A stretch of 64,000 nucleotides of DNA from JBGAHD01 sp044226395 (lineage in GTDB: Bacteria; Pseudomonadota; Gammaproteobacteria; Xanthomonadales; Ahniellaceae), in NCBI GenBank assembly GCA_044226395.1, contig JBGAHD010000002.1, forward strand, positions 186,001 through 250,000. Direction: 5' to 3'. Positions 1-8,556 of the stretch are shown here, piece by piece. Under the pieces are notes generated by a model. That model ran no database searches. It saw nothing but the letters and a program-made list of their open reading frames with translations, and was not told the origin of the DNA. Each line of letters starts with the position of its first letter. The stretch's first letter is position 1. The translations under genes were made by a program, and so were the position numbers.

Positions 1-364
1 CCGGCGAAACGGCGATCGGGACAATCGCTTCCCGAGGTGCACCCAAATGGCGAAAGAACGCATCATCGTAGCCACTGATGAGCTCATTCGCGGAATCGCG
101 TAGCGACCCCTCAATCAGTTGCTCGACGCCGAAGAGATGCACGCCTTGGAAGAAGCTTCGCCAGCCATTGGCATACCGCAGGAATCCGCGATACCCCGGC
201 TCGATACGCAGCCCCAATGCTTGCTCGACGGACTGAATCTGAGTCTCCGACGCCGCGACACTGGGGAATGTGTATTGCCAACGCCGCAAGCGATCGTGGT
301 CGTCGATGGCCTGCTTCACCTCGATCAAGCTCAAGATGTGCGGCCGCCAGTCAAATGCGGTCAT
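1..364 (-). CDS. SUKH/SMI1-KNR4-type immunity protein, truncated by window edge
   Basis: Reading the minus strand from the ATG at 364 gives an open frame that runs off the window (121 codons, no stop). The start has a GGAG-like ribosome site about 8 nt upstream. The protein begins MTAFDWRPHILSLIEV and contains 'VEQALGLRIEPGYRGFLRYA' then 'NGWRSFFQGVHLFGVEQL', the usual SUKH core: a helix followed by a short 'P..Y..FL...NG' strand region. SUKH proteins are mostly immunity proteins for polymorphic toxins delivered by contact-dependent or type VI systems; others have housekeeping roles. The assignment is by motif memory only. In this orientation a toxin would normally lie just upstream (above 364), where only a short stop-ended frame remains before an unrelated lipase gene. 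Confidence 0.7.
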   Translation of the reverse strand, partial: MTAFDWRPHILSLIEVKQAIDDHDRLRRWQYTFPSVAASETQIQSVEQALGLRIEPGYRGFLRYANGWRSFFQGVHLFGVEQLIEGSLRDSANELISGYDDAFFRHLGAPREAIVPIAVSP

Positions 365-388
365 GCCTGCTCCGGAAGGACTCTGCCG

Positions 389-499
389 TCATGTCGACAG
401 TGGTTGCGCCGAGACGACGAGCTTGTAGCACTGACGCACAAACGACCACCGCGTGTCTTTGATGCGAGAACCGCTGCCGCCGCTCTTCAACGCTTGCGC
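389..499 (-). pseudogene. Short stop-ended frame upstream of the SUKH gene, possible toxin C-terminal stub
   Basis: Between the lipase stop and the SUKH start the minus strand has an open frame of 36 codons, bounded upstream by an in-frame TAG at 502-500 and ended by TGA at 391-389, 24 nt before the SUKH ATG. It reads ...SGGSGSRIKDTRWSFVRQ then CYKLVVSAQPLST. There is no ATG and no clear ribosome site; TTG is the only plausible start. The position is where the tail of a polymorphic toxin would sit relative to its immunity gene, so it could be a deletion remnant. It may equally be a chance frame. I recognise no family. Confidence 0.22.
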
Positions 500-1707
500 C
501 TAACGCCTCGCGCTCGCTTCACCGCCGGCTCCGCCAACCACTCGCGCATCTGTTGATACACGCGCGCGTCCGACAACAGATCGAAATGCCCCGCGTCTTC
601 GATCACGCAGCGGCTGTCGGGGGCGAAGTCGAGGGCTTGGGTGGGGTCGGGGTGTTCGCCGAGGGCGCTGGCGACGGGCACGAGGCCGTCGCCGATGACT
701 TGGCGGGCGCGCTTGGCGCGCGGTTCGTGCAGGGCGGCGGCGATGGCGCGGCTGCGCACGCCGCGCGGCAGGGGCACGGGCGTGCGCGGGGCGTGGCGAC
801 CGTCGCGCCAGTCGGCTTCGAGCAGGTCGGCGCGACGCAGGTCGACGATGCCGGCGCTGCGCGCGGCGCCGAGCATGGCGAGCGGCGCGACGTAGGGCGT
901 CTCGCGCATGATCTGTTCGACGTGATGGCCGACGCGCGCGAGCGTGGCACCTTGATGCGGCGTGCCCAGGAAGATCAGATCGGTCAGCGCGCGCGGCCAT
1001 TCATGTCGCGCGGCGCGCGCTTGATGACAGGCGCTGCGCGTGACCAGGCCACCCAGACTGTGACCGACGATGACGAGTTGTTCGATGCGCGTGGGCCAAT
1101 GCGCGACGAGTTGGCGCAGCAGCGCGGCGAAGTCATGACCATTGCGCGAGATGTGCAGGCCGGTGTTGTACTCGAGGTAGAGCGGCGTAAGGCCAAGATC
1201 ACGCTGCAACGCCTGACCGTGATCGTGCGCTTGTCGCTGCCACTGGCCGGCGGTCATGCACAGGCCATGCACCAGGATCACGAGCCGCGAGCTCTGCGCC
1301 AGTTCACTGCGCGCGAGGCTCGCGCGATCGAGCGCCAGCACTTCGCCTTGATGCAGCAAGCGCATCGGAATCGCCAGCGGGTTCGCGCTCGCCAACAAGT
1401 GATCGCCGACCACGCCATTGACGATAGCGCGCCAGCGACGCACGCCGGATTCGTCGGGGCCGCGCCAGCCTTCGGGCGTGGTGGTCCATTGCAGCAGCAG
1501 ATCCAGACCGAAGCCGGCGCCGCGCGCGACGCCGCGCACGGAGCGATAGACCTGACCGGAAATGCCGCCCAGCCCTTGGCTCGCGACTTCGCCGATAAAG
1601 GGAATGCGCCGCAGAATCTCGACGTGCATGGCCTCAACCAGATGCGTGGCGCCAACCACGCCATCGGCGGCGAGTCGACCGAACCCGCGCCAGTGCAAGG
1701 CACTCAT
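487..1707 (-). CDS. Alpha/beta-hydrolase, lipase/esterase (PGAP1/EstA-like)
   Basis: A 406-residue probable ester hydrolase. The oxyanion strand LVILVHGLC is near 142-150 and the nucleophile elbow GHSLGG is at 215-220 with Ser217. A 'LIFLGTPHQGA' segment typical of PGAP1-like lipases follows, and a C-terminal 'DAGHFDLL' supplies the catalytic His. The first ~130 residues are a poorly conserved cap and I see no signal peptide, so it is probably intracellular or loosely membrane-associated. The start ATG overlaps the stop of the upstream desaturase gene (ATGA, 4 nt), so the two are very likely translationally coupled. Together they suggest lipid remodelling: one frees acyl chains or turns over polyester, the other desaturates. 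The substrate (triacylglycerol, short ester or polyhydroxyalkanoate) cannot be told from sequence. Confidence 0.85.
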   Translation of the reverse strand: MSALHWRGFGRLAADGVVGATHLVEAMHVEILRRIPFIGEVASQGLGGISGQVYRSVRGVARGAGFGLDLLLQWTTTPEGWRGPDESGVRRWRAIVNGVVGDHLLASANPLAIPMRLLHQGEVLALDRASLARSELAQSSRLVILVHGLCMTAGQWQRQAHDHGQALQRDLGLTPLYLEYNTGLHISRNGHDFAALLRQLVAHWPTRIEQLVIVGHSLGGLVTRSACHQARAARHEWPRALTDLIFLGTPHQGATLARVGHHVEQIMRETPYVAPLAMLGAARSAGIVDLRRADLLEADWRDGRHAPRTPVPLPRGVRSRAIAAALHEPRAKRARQVIGDGLVPVASALGEHPDPTQALDFAPDSRCVIEDAGHFDLLSDARVYQQMREWLAEPAVKRARGVRRKR

Positions 1708-2738
1708 GGGGACGCGGGCGCCTGGGCGTGCCAGCGATTGGCGCGACGCATCGACGCGAAGTCATCGAAGCGCACGCCGACACGACGCATCACCGGCAAG
1801 ACGCGACCCGCGATCCATTGCCGGATGTAGAACGGCTGACGCACCACGACATGATGAATCGCGTGCGTGCCGCCGAAGTTGAAGCAGAACAGCTGGAACG
1901 GCCACAGCCAGGGCGAGGTGAAGACTTGGGTCTGTTGCGCCACGTTGTCGGCCTCGATGTCGCCGTAGTAATGCATATTGCTGCTGATGAAGTGCAAGCA
2001 GAAGCTGCGGAGCACGTTAGGCGCAATCCAGGTGACGATCAAGAGATCGACCACGGGCATGGCGTGAACGATCGTGGATGGCCACGCGGGCGCGTGACCC
2101 AGGGCCGCGCCGATCATCGTGCCGAGGTGGACGATCAGGAACGTCCACCACAGCCCCCAGTGGCACCAGCCCAGCGGAAAATAGGCCGCCGCCGAACGCC
2201 AGATCACGCGCCAACGTCGCGCGGCATCGGGCGCGCGCCAGGCACGAACTAGGATCGATATCGGCGCGTCGGCCGTCATCAACAAGCGCGTCAGACTCCA
2301 GCGCTCGCCATTGGTGATGGCGCGTTCCTCGATGTCGATCTCGGTGCCCGAGTGCTTGTGATGATGAAAGTGCAGTCCGCGCCGCAACCAGGGATTGATG
2401 GTCGACGGCCGCGCCAGCCAGACCAGGGCCATCATCACATGATGAATCGCGGGGCGCCGTCGGAAATACATCCAGTGAATCAAGTCGTGCTCGAGCTCAT
2501 GCGTGATCGAGGCGAACAACGCCACCATCGGAATGCACAGCCACGCGGGCAGGACCCCACGCGCGAACGCCACGGCGCAGGCCAGCATGCCCGCGAGCGA
2601 CAGCACGAGCAGACTCAACCCGATCGCGTCCTGATGACGCAACCACGGATGCCGCGCGCGCAGCGCCGCTTCGGCCGCATTGGCGGCGGCGGCGATCTCG
2701 GTCACGGCATCGCGCGAGAGGGTCGAAGGCGCGGTCAC
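1704..2738 (-). CDS. Membrane fatty acid desaturase family protein
   Basis: A 344-residue integral membrane di-iron enzyme. The three histidine boxes are visible: HELEHDLIH at 80-88, HFHHHKHS at 123-130 and THAIHH at 291-296, each followed or preceded by hydrophobic helices (about 40-75, 185-215 and 225-245). Members insert double bonds or hydroxyl groups in acyl chains or related lipids using O2 and an electron donor. The start is GTG at 2738, with an AGGAG about 12 nt upstream; no nearer ATG exists in frame. The gene overlaps the downstream lipase by 4 nt. It is divergent from the dienelactone-hydrolase-like gene across 185 bp that has no obvious operator. The exact substrate and regiochemistry are unknown. 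Confidence 0.85.
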   Translation of the reverse strand: MTAPSTLSRDAVTEIAAAANAAEAALRARHPWLRHQDAIGLSLLVLSLAGMLACAVAFARGVLPAWLCIPMVALFASITHELEHDLIHWMYFRRRPAIHHVMMALVWLARPSTINPWLRRGLHFHHHKHSGTEIDIEERAITNGERWSLTRLLMTADAPISILVRAWRAPDAARRWRVIWRSAAAYFPLGWCHWGLWWTFLIVHLGTMIGAALGHAPAWPSTIVHAMPVVDLLIVTWIAPNVLRSFCLHFISSNMHYYGDIEADNVAQQTQVFTSPWLWPFQLFCFNFGGTHAIHHVVVRQPFYIRQWIAGRVLPVMRRVGVRFDDFASMRRANRWHAQAPASP

Positions 2739-2923
2739 GGCGAGCGGAGCTCCTGGGCTGTCGGGCCGAGTGTAGTGCGCCGATCACGAATCGTCTGCCA
2801 GGCGCGTCGGGCCGGTCGGGTCGTCGCGCGCCGGGGCGCCGGCCCTTCACTTCCACTGCGCCACCGAACGAGTATCGTGACCGCTTCGCCCGAATGCCCA
2901 GACCCAACCGACAGGAGTAGCCC

Positions 2924-3802
2924 ATGTGCAATGAGCACGATCTGCGCGAGGAAGCCCAAGCCCGCAGTGCGCTGCGCGTGACGCGGCGTGATTTCAACTT
3001 GCTCGCGCTCAGCGCGGCGGCGGTGGCCTTGCTGCCCACGGGCGCGCGCGCCGAGGACGAAGTGGTCGAAGGCATGATCGAGGTGCCGATGGCCCAGGGC
3101 AAGGCCGATTGCTATTTCGCGCATCCCGCGAAGGGCCGCCATCCGGCGGTGATGCTGTGGCCCGACTTCATGAGTCTGCGCCCGACCTATCAACAGCTGG
3201 CCAAGCGCCTCGCGCAATCGGGTTACGCGGTGCTGGCGATCAATACTTACTATCGCGACGCGCGCTCGCCGCTGACGGCCAAGGCCGATTTCGACAATCA
3301 AGAACTGATGCAGAAGATCCGCACGCTCGCGGGCCAGCAGACCGAGGCCGGCATCGACAGCGACGCGCGCGATTTCATCAAGTATCTCGACAACCATGCC
3401 GCCGTCGACGCCAAGCGACCGATGGGCGTGATGGGTTATTGCGCGACGGGCCGTCACGCGTTTCGCACCGCGGCCGCCGTGCCCGAACGTGTCGGCGCGA
3501 TGGCGACCTTCCATGGTGGCGGCTTGGTGAGCGAAGGCCCCGACAGTCCGCATCGTTTGATTGCCAAGATGCGCGCGCAGGCCTTGATCGCGATCGCCGC
3601 CGGCGACGACGAGAAGGAACCCACGGTCAAGGACGCGCTGCGCGAGGCCTTCGCAAAGGCCAAGCTCACCGCGCAAGTGGAAGTCTATGCCGACACCGTG
3701 CACGGCTTTTGCACGCCCGACATGACCTCGCGCTACAACGAGGCGGCGGCGCAGCGCGCGTGGTCGCGCCTGTTGGCGCTGCTCGATCGCGCGACGGCTT
3801 GA
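2924..3802 (+). CDS. Dienelactone hydrolase family protein, Tat-exported
   Basis: A 292-residue alpha/beta-hydrolase. An N-terminal twin-arginine signal is clear: TRRDF at 20-24, a hydrophobic stretch, and a probable cleavage after ARA near residue 43. The catalytic triad can be placed as Cys173 in GYCATG, Asp228 or Asp229 in AAGDDE, and His260 in TVHGFC, matching the Cys-Asp-His triad of dienelactone hydrolase. The start is ATG with GGAG 7 nt upstream. The classical family opens dienelactones in aromatic breakdown, but exported homologues often act on other esters, so the substrate is open. It stands alone, facing the acyl-CoA dehydrogenase gene, with a long hairpin between the two stops. 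Confidence 0.85.
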   Translation: MCNEHDLREEAQARSALRVTRRDFNLLALSAAAVALLPTGARAEDEVVEGMIEVPMAQGKADCYFAHPAKGRHPAVMLWPDFMSLRPTYQQLAKRLAQSGYAVLAINTYYRDARSPLTAKADFDNQELMQKIRTLAGQQTEAGIDSDARDFIKYLDNHAAVDAKRPMGVMGYCATGRHAFRTAAAVPERVGAMATFHGGGLVSEGPDSPHRLIAKMRAQALIAIAAGDDEKEPTVKDALREAFAKAKLTAQVEVYADTVHGFCTPDMTSRYNEAAAQRAWSRLLALLDRATA

Positions 3803-3804
3803 AC

Positions 3805-3852
3805 CTGACGCGCGCGACCGGCGTCACTCGACGCCGCGTCGCGCGCGTTCAG
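3805..3852. terminator. Long hairpin between convergent genes
   Basis: The arms are CTGACGCGCGCGAC (3805-3818) and its near-perfect complement ending at 3852 (one bulged C, one bulged T). An inner perfect stem CGGCGTC/GACGCCG closes on the loop ACTC. It starts 2 nt after the stop at 3802 and overlaps the last codons of the facing acyl-CoA dehydrogenase gene. There is no U-tract, so it may act as a bidirectional transcript end or a 3' stabiliser. Confidence 0.6.
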
Positions 3853-5651
3853 AACCACTCGTCGCGCATCGCGAAGGTCGACGGTTCGGCCTCGCGCACC
3901 AGCCGCGCGGCGTGCTCGACCGCGGGCAGTTCGACCGCGAAGAAGTAGCGGCACGCGTGCACCTTGCCTTCGTAGAAGGCGCGATCGGCCGCGGTCGCCT
4001 TCGGCAAGGCGCGCGTGGCGGCGGTCGCCATCCACAACCAGGTCCACGCGATGGTGACGTGGCCGAGCGCCAGCATGTAGTGACTGGCATTGGCCAGCGC
4101 CAGGCGCGTCTCGCCCTGACGCAGGCGCGCGCCGACGGCTTGCGTGGTCTGCGCGATCAGCTGCGCGGCGGCGCCGAGTTGCGCGGCCATCGGTTGCAGA
4201 GTCTCGATCGTCGCCGCGTCGCGGCAACACGCTTCGATGCGCGCCAGCAGCACGCGCAGCGCGGCGCCGTCGTGCATCATCGCCTTGCGCCCGAGCAGGT
4301 CCAGCGCCTGAATGCCGTTGGTGCCTTCGTGGATGGGGTTGATGCGGTTGTCGCGATAGCACTGCTCGACCGGATACTCGCGCGTGAAGCCATAGCCGCC
4401 GAGCACCTGGATCGCCAGTTCGTTGGCCTTGAGCGCGTGATCCGAGCCCCAGGCCTTGACGATGGGCGTGAGCAGTTCCAGCAGCAGCGCCGATTCCTGA
4501 CGCACGCGCTCATCGGGATCGCGCGCGTGGTCGACCAATTGCGCGGCATGAAAGCCCAGTGCCTGCGCGCCTTCGACATAGGCTTTCTGCGCCAGCAACA
4601 TACGACGCACATCGGCGTGCTCGATGATGGCGACCGGTGTCGAAGCCGGGTCCTTCTGATCCGGGTGACGACCCTGACGACGTTCGCGCGCGTACTTCAA
4701 CGAGTACTGATAGCCGACCGAGCCCAGCTGCACCGCGCCCATGCCGACGCCGATGCGCTCCTCGTTCATCATGTGGAACATCTGCGCCAGGCCCTGATGC
4801 GGCGCGCCGACCAGATAGCCCACGCAATCGTTCTGCTCGCCGAACTTCAGAAACGTGTTGACGCTGCCGCGCTGACCCATCTTGTGATTGAGGCCGGCCA
4901 GGCGCACATCGTTGCGCGCGCCACGCGTGCCATCGGCATTCACGCGCCAGCGCGGCACGATGAACAGACTGATGCCACGCACGCCCGCCGGCGCGCCGAC
5001 GATCTTCGCCAGCACCAGGTGCACGATGTTCTCGCCGAGTTCGTGATCGCCGGCCGAGATCCACATCTTGGCGCCGGTGATCAGATACGCGCCGTCTTCA
5101 CGCGGTGTCGCTTGCGTCTTGATGTCAGCGAGTGAGGAGCCCGCGTGTGGCTCCGACAAACACATGGTGCCGTAGTAGCGGCCCTCGATGATGGGCTTGC
5201 GATAGAGCCGTTGCTGCTCCTCGCTGCCATGCGCCTCGAGCAGATTGGCCGCCGCGCGCGCGAGCGTGGGATAGGCCACCGTGCCCGCGTTCGCGGCCGA
5301 GAACAACGCATCGCAGACCGAGGTGATGACGAAGGGCAACTGCATGCCACCCTCGGCGTAGTCCGCCAGCGCCGCGGCGAAACCGGCGGCGTTGAAGGCA
5401 TCTAGCGCTTCGCCGATCTCGGGGATCAGCTCGACCTTGCCGTCGACCATTTGCGGTTCGTGCAGGTCGTTCTTGCGATTGTGCGGCAGGAACTTGTCGA
5501 CCGCGATCTGATGCGCCAGGGCGATGGCGGCATCGAAGGTCTCGCGGCCGTGCTCGGCGAAGCGCGGGTACTGGCACAGGCGCTCGACTTGCAGCAGCTC
5601 ATGCAGCACGAAGTCCAGATGCCGACGATCGATCAGGGGGCTGGTGCTCAT
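3849..5651 (-). CDS. Acyl-CoA dehydrogenase (long, DmdC-like type with C-terminal extension)
   Basis: About 600 residues, longer than the ~380 of classical acyl-CoA dehydrogenases and typical of the subfamily with extra N- and C-terminal domains. Visible marks are MCLSEPHAGSSL (flavin/substrate loop), 'MWISAGDHEL', the central 'ARERRQGR' helix, and 'HEGTNGIQALDLLGRK', where the Glu of the EGTNGIQ motif is the catalytic base. It introduces the alpha-beta double bond into an acyl-CoA and passes electrons to ETF. I chose the ATG at 5651 because GGGAAG lies about 6 nt upstream; the frame extends to a GTG at 5684, but that lies inside the operator palindrome. It is divergent from the TetR-type regulator and, with the two downstream plus-strand genes, supplies a full beta-oxidation turn. 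Confidence 0.9.
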   Translation of the reverse strand: MSTSPLIDRRHLDFVLHELLQVERLCQYPRFAEHGRETFDAAIALAHQIAVDKFLPHNRKNDLHEPQMVDGKVELIPEIGEALDAFNAAGFAAALADYAEGGMQLPFVITSVCDALFSAANAGTVAYPTLARAAANLLEAHGSEEQQRLYRKPIIEGRYYGTMCLSEPHAGSSLADIKTQATPREDGAYLITGAKMWISAGDHELGENIVHLVLAKIVGAPAGVRGISLFIVPRWRVNADGTRGARNDVRLAGLNHKMGQRGSVNTFLKFGEQNDCVGYLVGAPHQGLAQMFHMMNEERIGVGMGAVQLGSVGYQYSLKYARERRQGRHPDQKDPASTPVAIIEHADVRRMLLAQKAYVEGAQALGFHAAQLVDHARDPDERVRQESALLLELLTPIVKAWGSDHALKANELAIQVLGGYGFTREYPVEQCYRDNRINPIHEGTNGIQALDLLGRKAMMHDGAALRVLLARIEACCRDAATIETLQPMAAQLGAAAQLIAQTTQAVGARLRQGETRLALANASHYMLALGHVTIAWTWLWMATAATRALPKATAADRAFYEGKVHACRYFFAVELPAVEHAARLVREAEPSTFAMRDEWF

Positions 5652-5669
5652 GGGCGCTTCCCGGCGGTG

Positions 5670-5697
5670 ATGAGTCATTCTCACATGAGTGACTCAT
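5670..5697. promoter_or_regulatory. Palindromic operator between acyl-CoA dehydrogenase and QsdR-like regulator
   Basis: Perfect arms ATGAGTCA (5670-5677) and TGACTCAT (5690-5697), with two further matching pairs inside, give 22 of 28 symmetric positions. It sits in the 82-bp divergent gap, 18 bp from the dehydrogenase start and 36 bp from the regulator start. This is a likely binding site for the adjacent TetR-family protein, controlling both directions. Confidence 0.75.
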
Positions 5698-5733
5698 CTG
5701 GCGTCAAGTTGGGGGAATGTCTACACTGCGGCC

Positions 5734-6441
5734 ATGAGCCCCGCCAAAGCCCCCGCCCCGCGTCGCACCCGACTGGCCCAGGCCCTGCGCGAGCGGCCGG
5801 CGCGGCGCGCCACGCCGCTGGATTTGTTCCGGCTGGCGCGGCGGCAATGGCTGGAAAGCGGTCGTCTCGATGTCGGCGATCTGGCCGAACGCCTGACCAT
5901 CGGCCGCGCCACGGCGTTTCGCTGGGTCGGCAGCAAGGACCTGCTGCTGGGCGAAATCCTGTGGTCGCTGTGCGATGAACAAATGAAGCGCGCCGCGGCC
6001 AGTCACGCCGGTCAGGGCGCGCGGCGCATCGCCGCGACCTGCGAGGCCTCGGTGCGCGCCATCGTCGCGTTCGAGCCGCTGCGTCGCTTCGTGCGTCTTG
6101 ATCCGCCGTACGCGCTGCGTTTGCTCACGTCGAAAGAAGGTCCGGTGCAAGCGCGCGCCACCGCGCGCGTGCGCGAATTGCTCGAGCACGAAGCGCGTCA
6201 CGGTGGCCTGTCCCTGCCCTTGCCGGTCGACACGCTGGCGTATTTGATCGTGCGCATCTGCGAGAGCTTCATCTACGCCGAAGTGATCACCGATCAACCG
6301 GTCAAAGTGACCGAGGCCGCGCTCGCGGTCGAACTGCTGCTGTCGGGCCGCGTCGAGCGGCGTCGAACGGCCCGTCCCAATCCCACCCGGCGCGCGCGTG
6401 GCGAGACGCGCGGCGCCAACCGCGCCAGGAGTTCGCGATGA
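5734..6441 (+). CDS. TetR-family transcriptional regulator, QsdR-like
   Basis: 235 residues from the ATG at 5734. The in-frame GTG at 5689 lies inside the operator and is not credible. A helix-turn-helix lies about residues 45-68 (LDVGDLAERLTIGRATAFRW). The C-terminal part, with 'FVRLDPPYALRLLTSKEGPV' and 'LAYLIVRICESFIYAEVI', resembles the ligand domain of the QsdR group, whose founder controls lactone catabolism genes in Rhodococcus; this is from memory. The last ~25 residues are Arg-rich and low complexity. The stop overlaps the next start (ATGA), so the regulator is co-translated with the hydratase/dehydrogenase. It probably represses this beta-oxidation set until an acyl-CoA or related ligand binds. 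Confidence 0.8.
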   Translation: MSPAKAPAPRRTRLAQALRERPARRATPLDLFRLARRQWLESGRLDVGDLAERLTIGRATAFRWVGSKDLLLGEILWSLCDEQMKRAAASHAGQGARRIAATCEASVRAIVAFEPLRRFVRLDPPYALRLLTSKEGPVQARATARVRELLEHEARHGGLSLPLPVDTLAYLIVRICESFIYAEVITDQPVKVTEAALAVELLLSGRVERRRTARPNPTRRARGETRGANRARSSR

Positions 6442-8540
6442 CAGCGCAATATGCGGTTCGCGACGGCGTCGCCGTCGTCACCATCGACAATCCGCCGGTC
6501 AACGGCATGGGCTATGAGACGCGTCGCGCCATGGTCGAAGGGCTCGATCGCGCGCTGGCCGACCCGAGCGTCATCGCGATCATCTTCGCCGGCGCCGGCA
6601 AATCCTTCAGCGGCGGCGCCGACATTCGCGAGTTCGGCACGCCGCAAGCCTTGCGCGAACCGAATCTGCTGTCGCTGATCGACGCGGTCGAGCGCAGTCC
6701 CAAGCCCGTGATCGCCGCCATCCACGGCGTGTGCATGGGCGGTGGCTTGGAACTCTCGCTCGGGTGTCACTATCGCGTGGCGGCACCGGGCACGTCGATC
6801 GCCTTGCCTGAAGTCAAACTGGGACTCGTGCCCGGCGCCGGTGGCACGCAACGTCTGCCGCGCGCGATCGGCCTGGAGCCGGCGCTGAACATGATCGTGT
6901 CGGGCAATCCCGTGAACAGCGAGGTGCTCGCGGCAATTCCCGGCCAATCGCTGATCGATCGGCTGATCGAGGGCGATTTGATCGCGGGCGCGGTGAGCTT
7001 CGCGCGGGAACGCGTCACGGCCGGTGGCCCGCATCCGCGCGTGCGCGATCGCGCGGTCAAGCACGACAATCCGGAAGGCTTCATTCTGTTCGCGCGCGCG
7101 ACGGTCGGCGCCATGGCGCGCGACTACCCGGCGCCGCAACGCTGCGTCGATTGCGTCGAAGCGGCCGCGCGCAAACCCTTCGACGAAGGCATGAAGTTCG
7201 AGCGCGACACCTTCGCCACCTTGATGATGTCGCCCGAATCGCGCGCGCTGCGTCACGCGTTCTTTGGCGAACGCGCCGCCGGCAAGATCGCCGACGTGCC
7301 CGAGTCCACGCCCACGCGCGCGATCGCGCGGGTCGGCATCGTCGGCGCGGGCACCATGGGCGGTGGCATCGCGATGAACTTCATCAATGCCGGCTTGCCC
7401 GTGACCTTGCTGGAGATGAAGCCCGAGGCGCTGGAAAGAGGCCTCGCCACCATTCGCAAGAACTACGACGGCGCGCTGCGCAAGGGCAGCCTCAAGCCCG
7501 AGCAACTCGAACAGCGCCTGGCCCTGCTCAAGCCCACGCTGGACTACGCCGATCTGGCCGACGCCGACCTGATCATCGAAGCCGTGTTCGAGGAGTTGTC
7601 GGTCAAGCGCGCGGTGTTCGAGCAGCTCGATCGCGTGGCGAAGGCCGGCGCGATCCTGGCGACCAACACGTCGACGCTCGATGTCGACGCCATCGCCGCC
7701 TTCACCCAGCGCCCGCAAGACGTGCTGGGCCTGCACTTCTTCAGCCCGGCCAACATCATGAAGCTCTTGGAAGTGGTGCGCGGCAAGCACACGGCCAAGG
7801 ACGTGCTGGCCACCGCCATGGCCATGGCCAAGCGCATCAAGAAAACCGCCGTGGTCTCGGGCGTGTGCGATGGCTTCATTGGCAATCGCATGATCGAGCA
7901 GTATTCGCGGCAGGCGTTGTTTCTACTCGAGGAAGGCGCATTGCCGGCGCAGGTCGATGCCGCGATCGAGCGCTTCGGCTTCGCCATGGGCCCGTTCCGC
8001 ATGAGCGATCTGGCCGGCAATGACATTGGCTGGGCTATTCGCAAGCGCCGCTATGTCGAACGGCCGGCGCTGAAGTATTCGGCCATCGGCGACAAGCTGT
8101 GCGAACTCGGCCGCTTCGGTCAGAAGACTGGCGCCGGTTGGTACGACTACAAGCCCGGCGATCGCAAGGCGCATCCCAGTGCCTTGGTCGATGAACTGGT
8201 GATCGCGCATTCGCAGGCGATCGGCTTGGCGCGACGACGCATCGACGACGCCGAGATCGTGCAGCGCCTCGTCTATGCCTTGATCAACGAAGGCGCGCGC
8301 ATTCTCGAGGAAGGCATCGCCAGCAAAGCCAGCGACATCGACATGGTGTACCTGACCGGCTATGGCTTCCCACCGTTCCGCGGTGGGCCGATGCGGTATG
8401 CCGATGAAGTCGGCGCCTTCAACGTGGTGCGCGCGATGGCGCGTTTCGCCGCCGCCGATCCCGACGATCGCCAAGCCGGCGCGTGGACACCCGCGCCGCT
8501 GCTGGCGCGTCACGCCACCGATGGCACCACGTTCACTTGA
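6438..8540 (+). CDS. Bifunctional enoyl-CoA hydratase / 3-hydroxyacyl-CoA dehydrogenase
   Basis: 700 residues. The N-terminal crotonase domain (about 1-190) has both catalytic glutamates: Glu105 in GGGLELS and Glu125 in ALPEVKLG. The dehydrogenase NAD-binding domain starts near 295 with GAGTMG at 303-308 and has HFFSPAN with the catalytic His433; the duplicated C-terminal helical domain follows. The order hydratase-dehydrogenase matches FadB/FadJ/peroxisomal-type proteins. It performs hydration and NAD-dependent oxidation of enoyl-CoA. The start ATG overlaps the regulator stop by 4 nt, and the thiolase follows 16 nt downstream, so the three are one transcript. I give no gene symbol because the fadB, fadJ and fadN families cannot be separated by eye. 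Confidence 0.92.
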   Translation: MTAQYAVRDGVAVVTIDNPPVNGMGYETRRAMVEGLDRALADPSVIAIIFAGAGKSFSGGADIREFGTPQALREPNLLSLIDAVERSPKPVIAAIHGVCMGGGLELSLGCHYRVAAPGTSIALPEVKLGLVPGAGGTQRLPRAIGLEPALNMIVSGNPVNSEVLAAIPGQSLIDRLIEGDLIAGAVSFARERVTAGGPHPRVRDRAVKHDNPEGFILFARATVGAMARDYPAPQRCVDCVEAAARKPFDEGMKFERDTFATLMMSPESRALRHAFFGERAAGKIADVPESTPTRAIARVGIVGAGTMGGGIAMNFINAGLPVTLLEMKPEALERGLATIRKNYDGALRKGSLKPEQLEQRLALLKPTLDYADLADADLIIEAVFEELSVKRAVFEQLDRVAKAGAILATNTSTLDVDAIAAFTQRPQDVLGLHFFSPANIMKLLEVVRGKHTAKDVLATAMAMAKRIKKTAVVSGVCDGFIGNRMIEQYSRQALFLLEEGALPAQVDAAIERFGFAMGPFRMSDLAGNDIGWAIRKRRYVERPALKYSAIGDKLCELGRFGQKTGAGWYDYKPGDRKAHPSALVDELVIAHSQAIGLARRRIDDAEIVQRLVYALINEGARILEEGIASKASDIDMVYLTGYGFPPFRGGPMRYADEVGAFNVVRAMARFAAADPDDRQAGAWTPAPLLARHATDGTTFT

Positions 8541-8556
8541 GCGCGAGGAGAACCCC

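Noticed and set aside
5684..5733. Upstream GTG starts for the acyl-CoA dehydrogenase (5684) and the TetR gene (5689)
   Set aside because: Both fall inside the palindromic operator and lack ribosome sites; the downstream ATGs at 5651 and 5734 begin the conserved parts.
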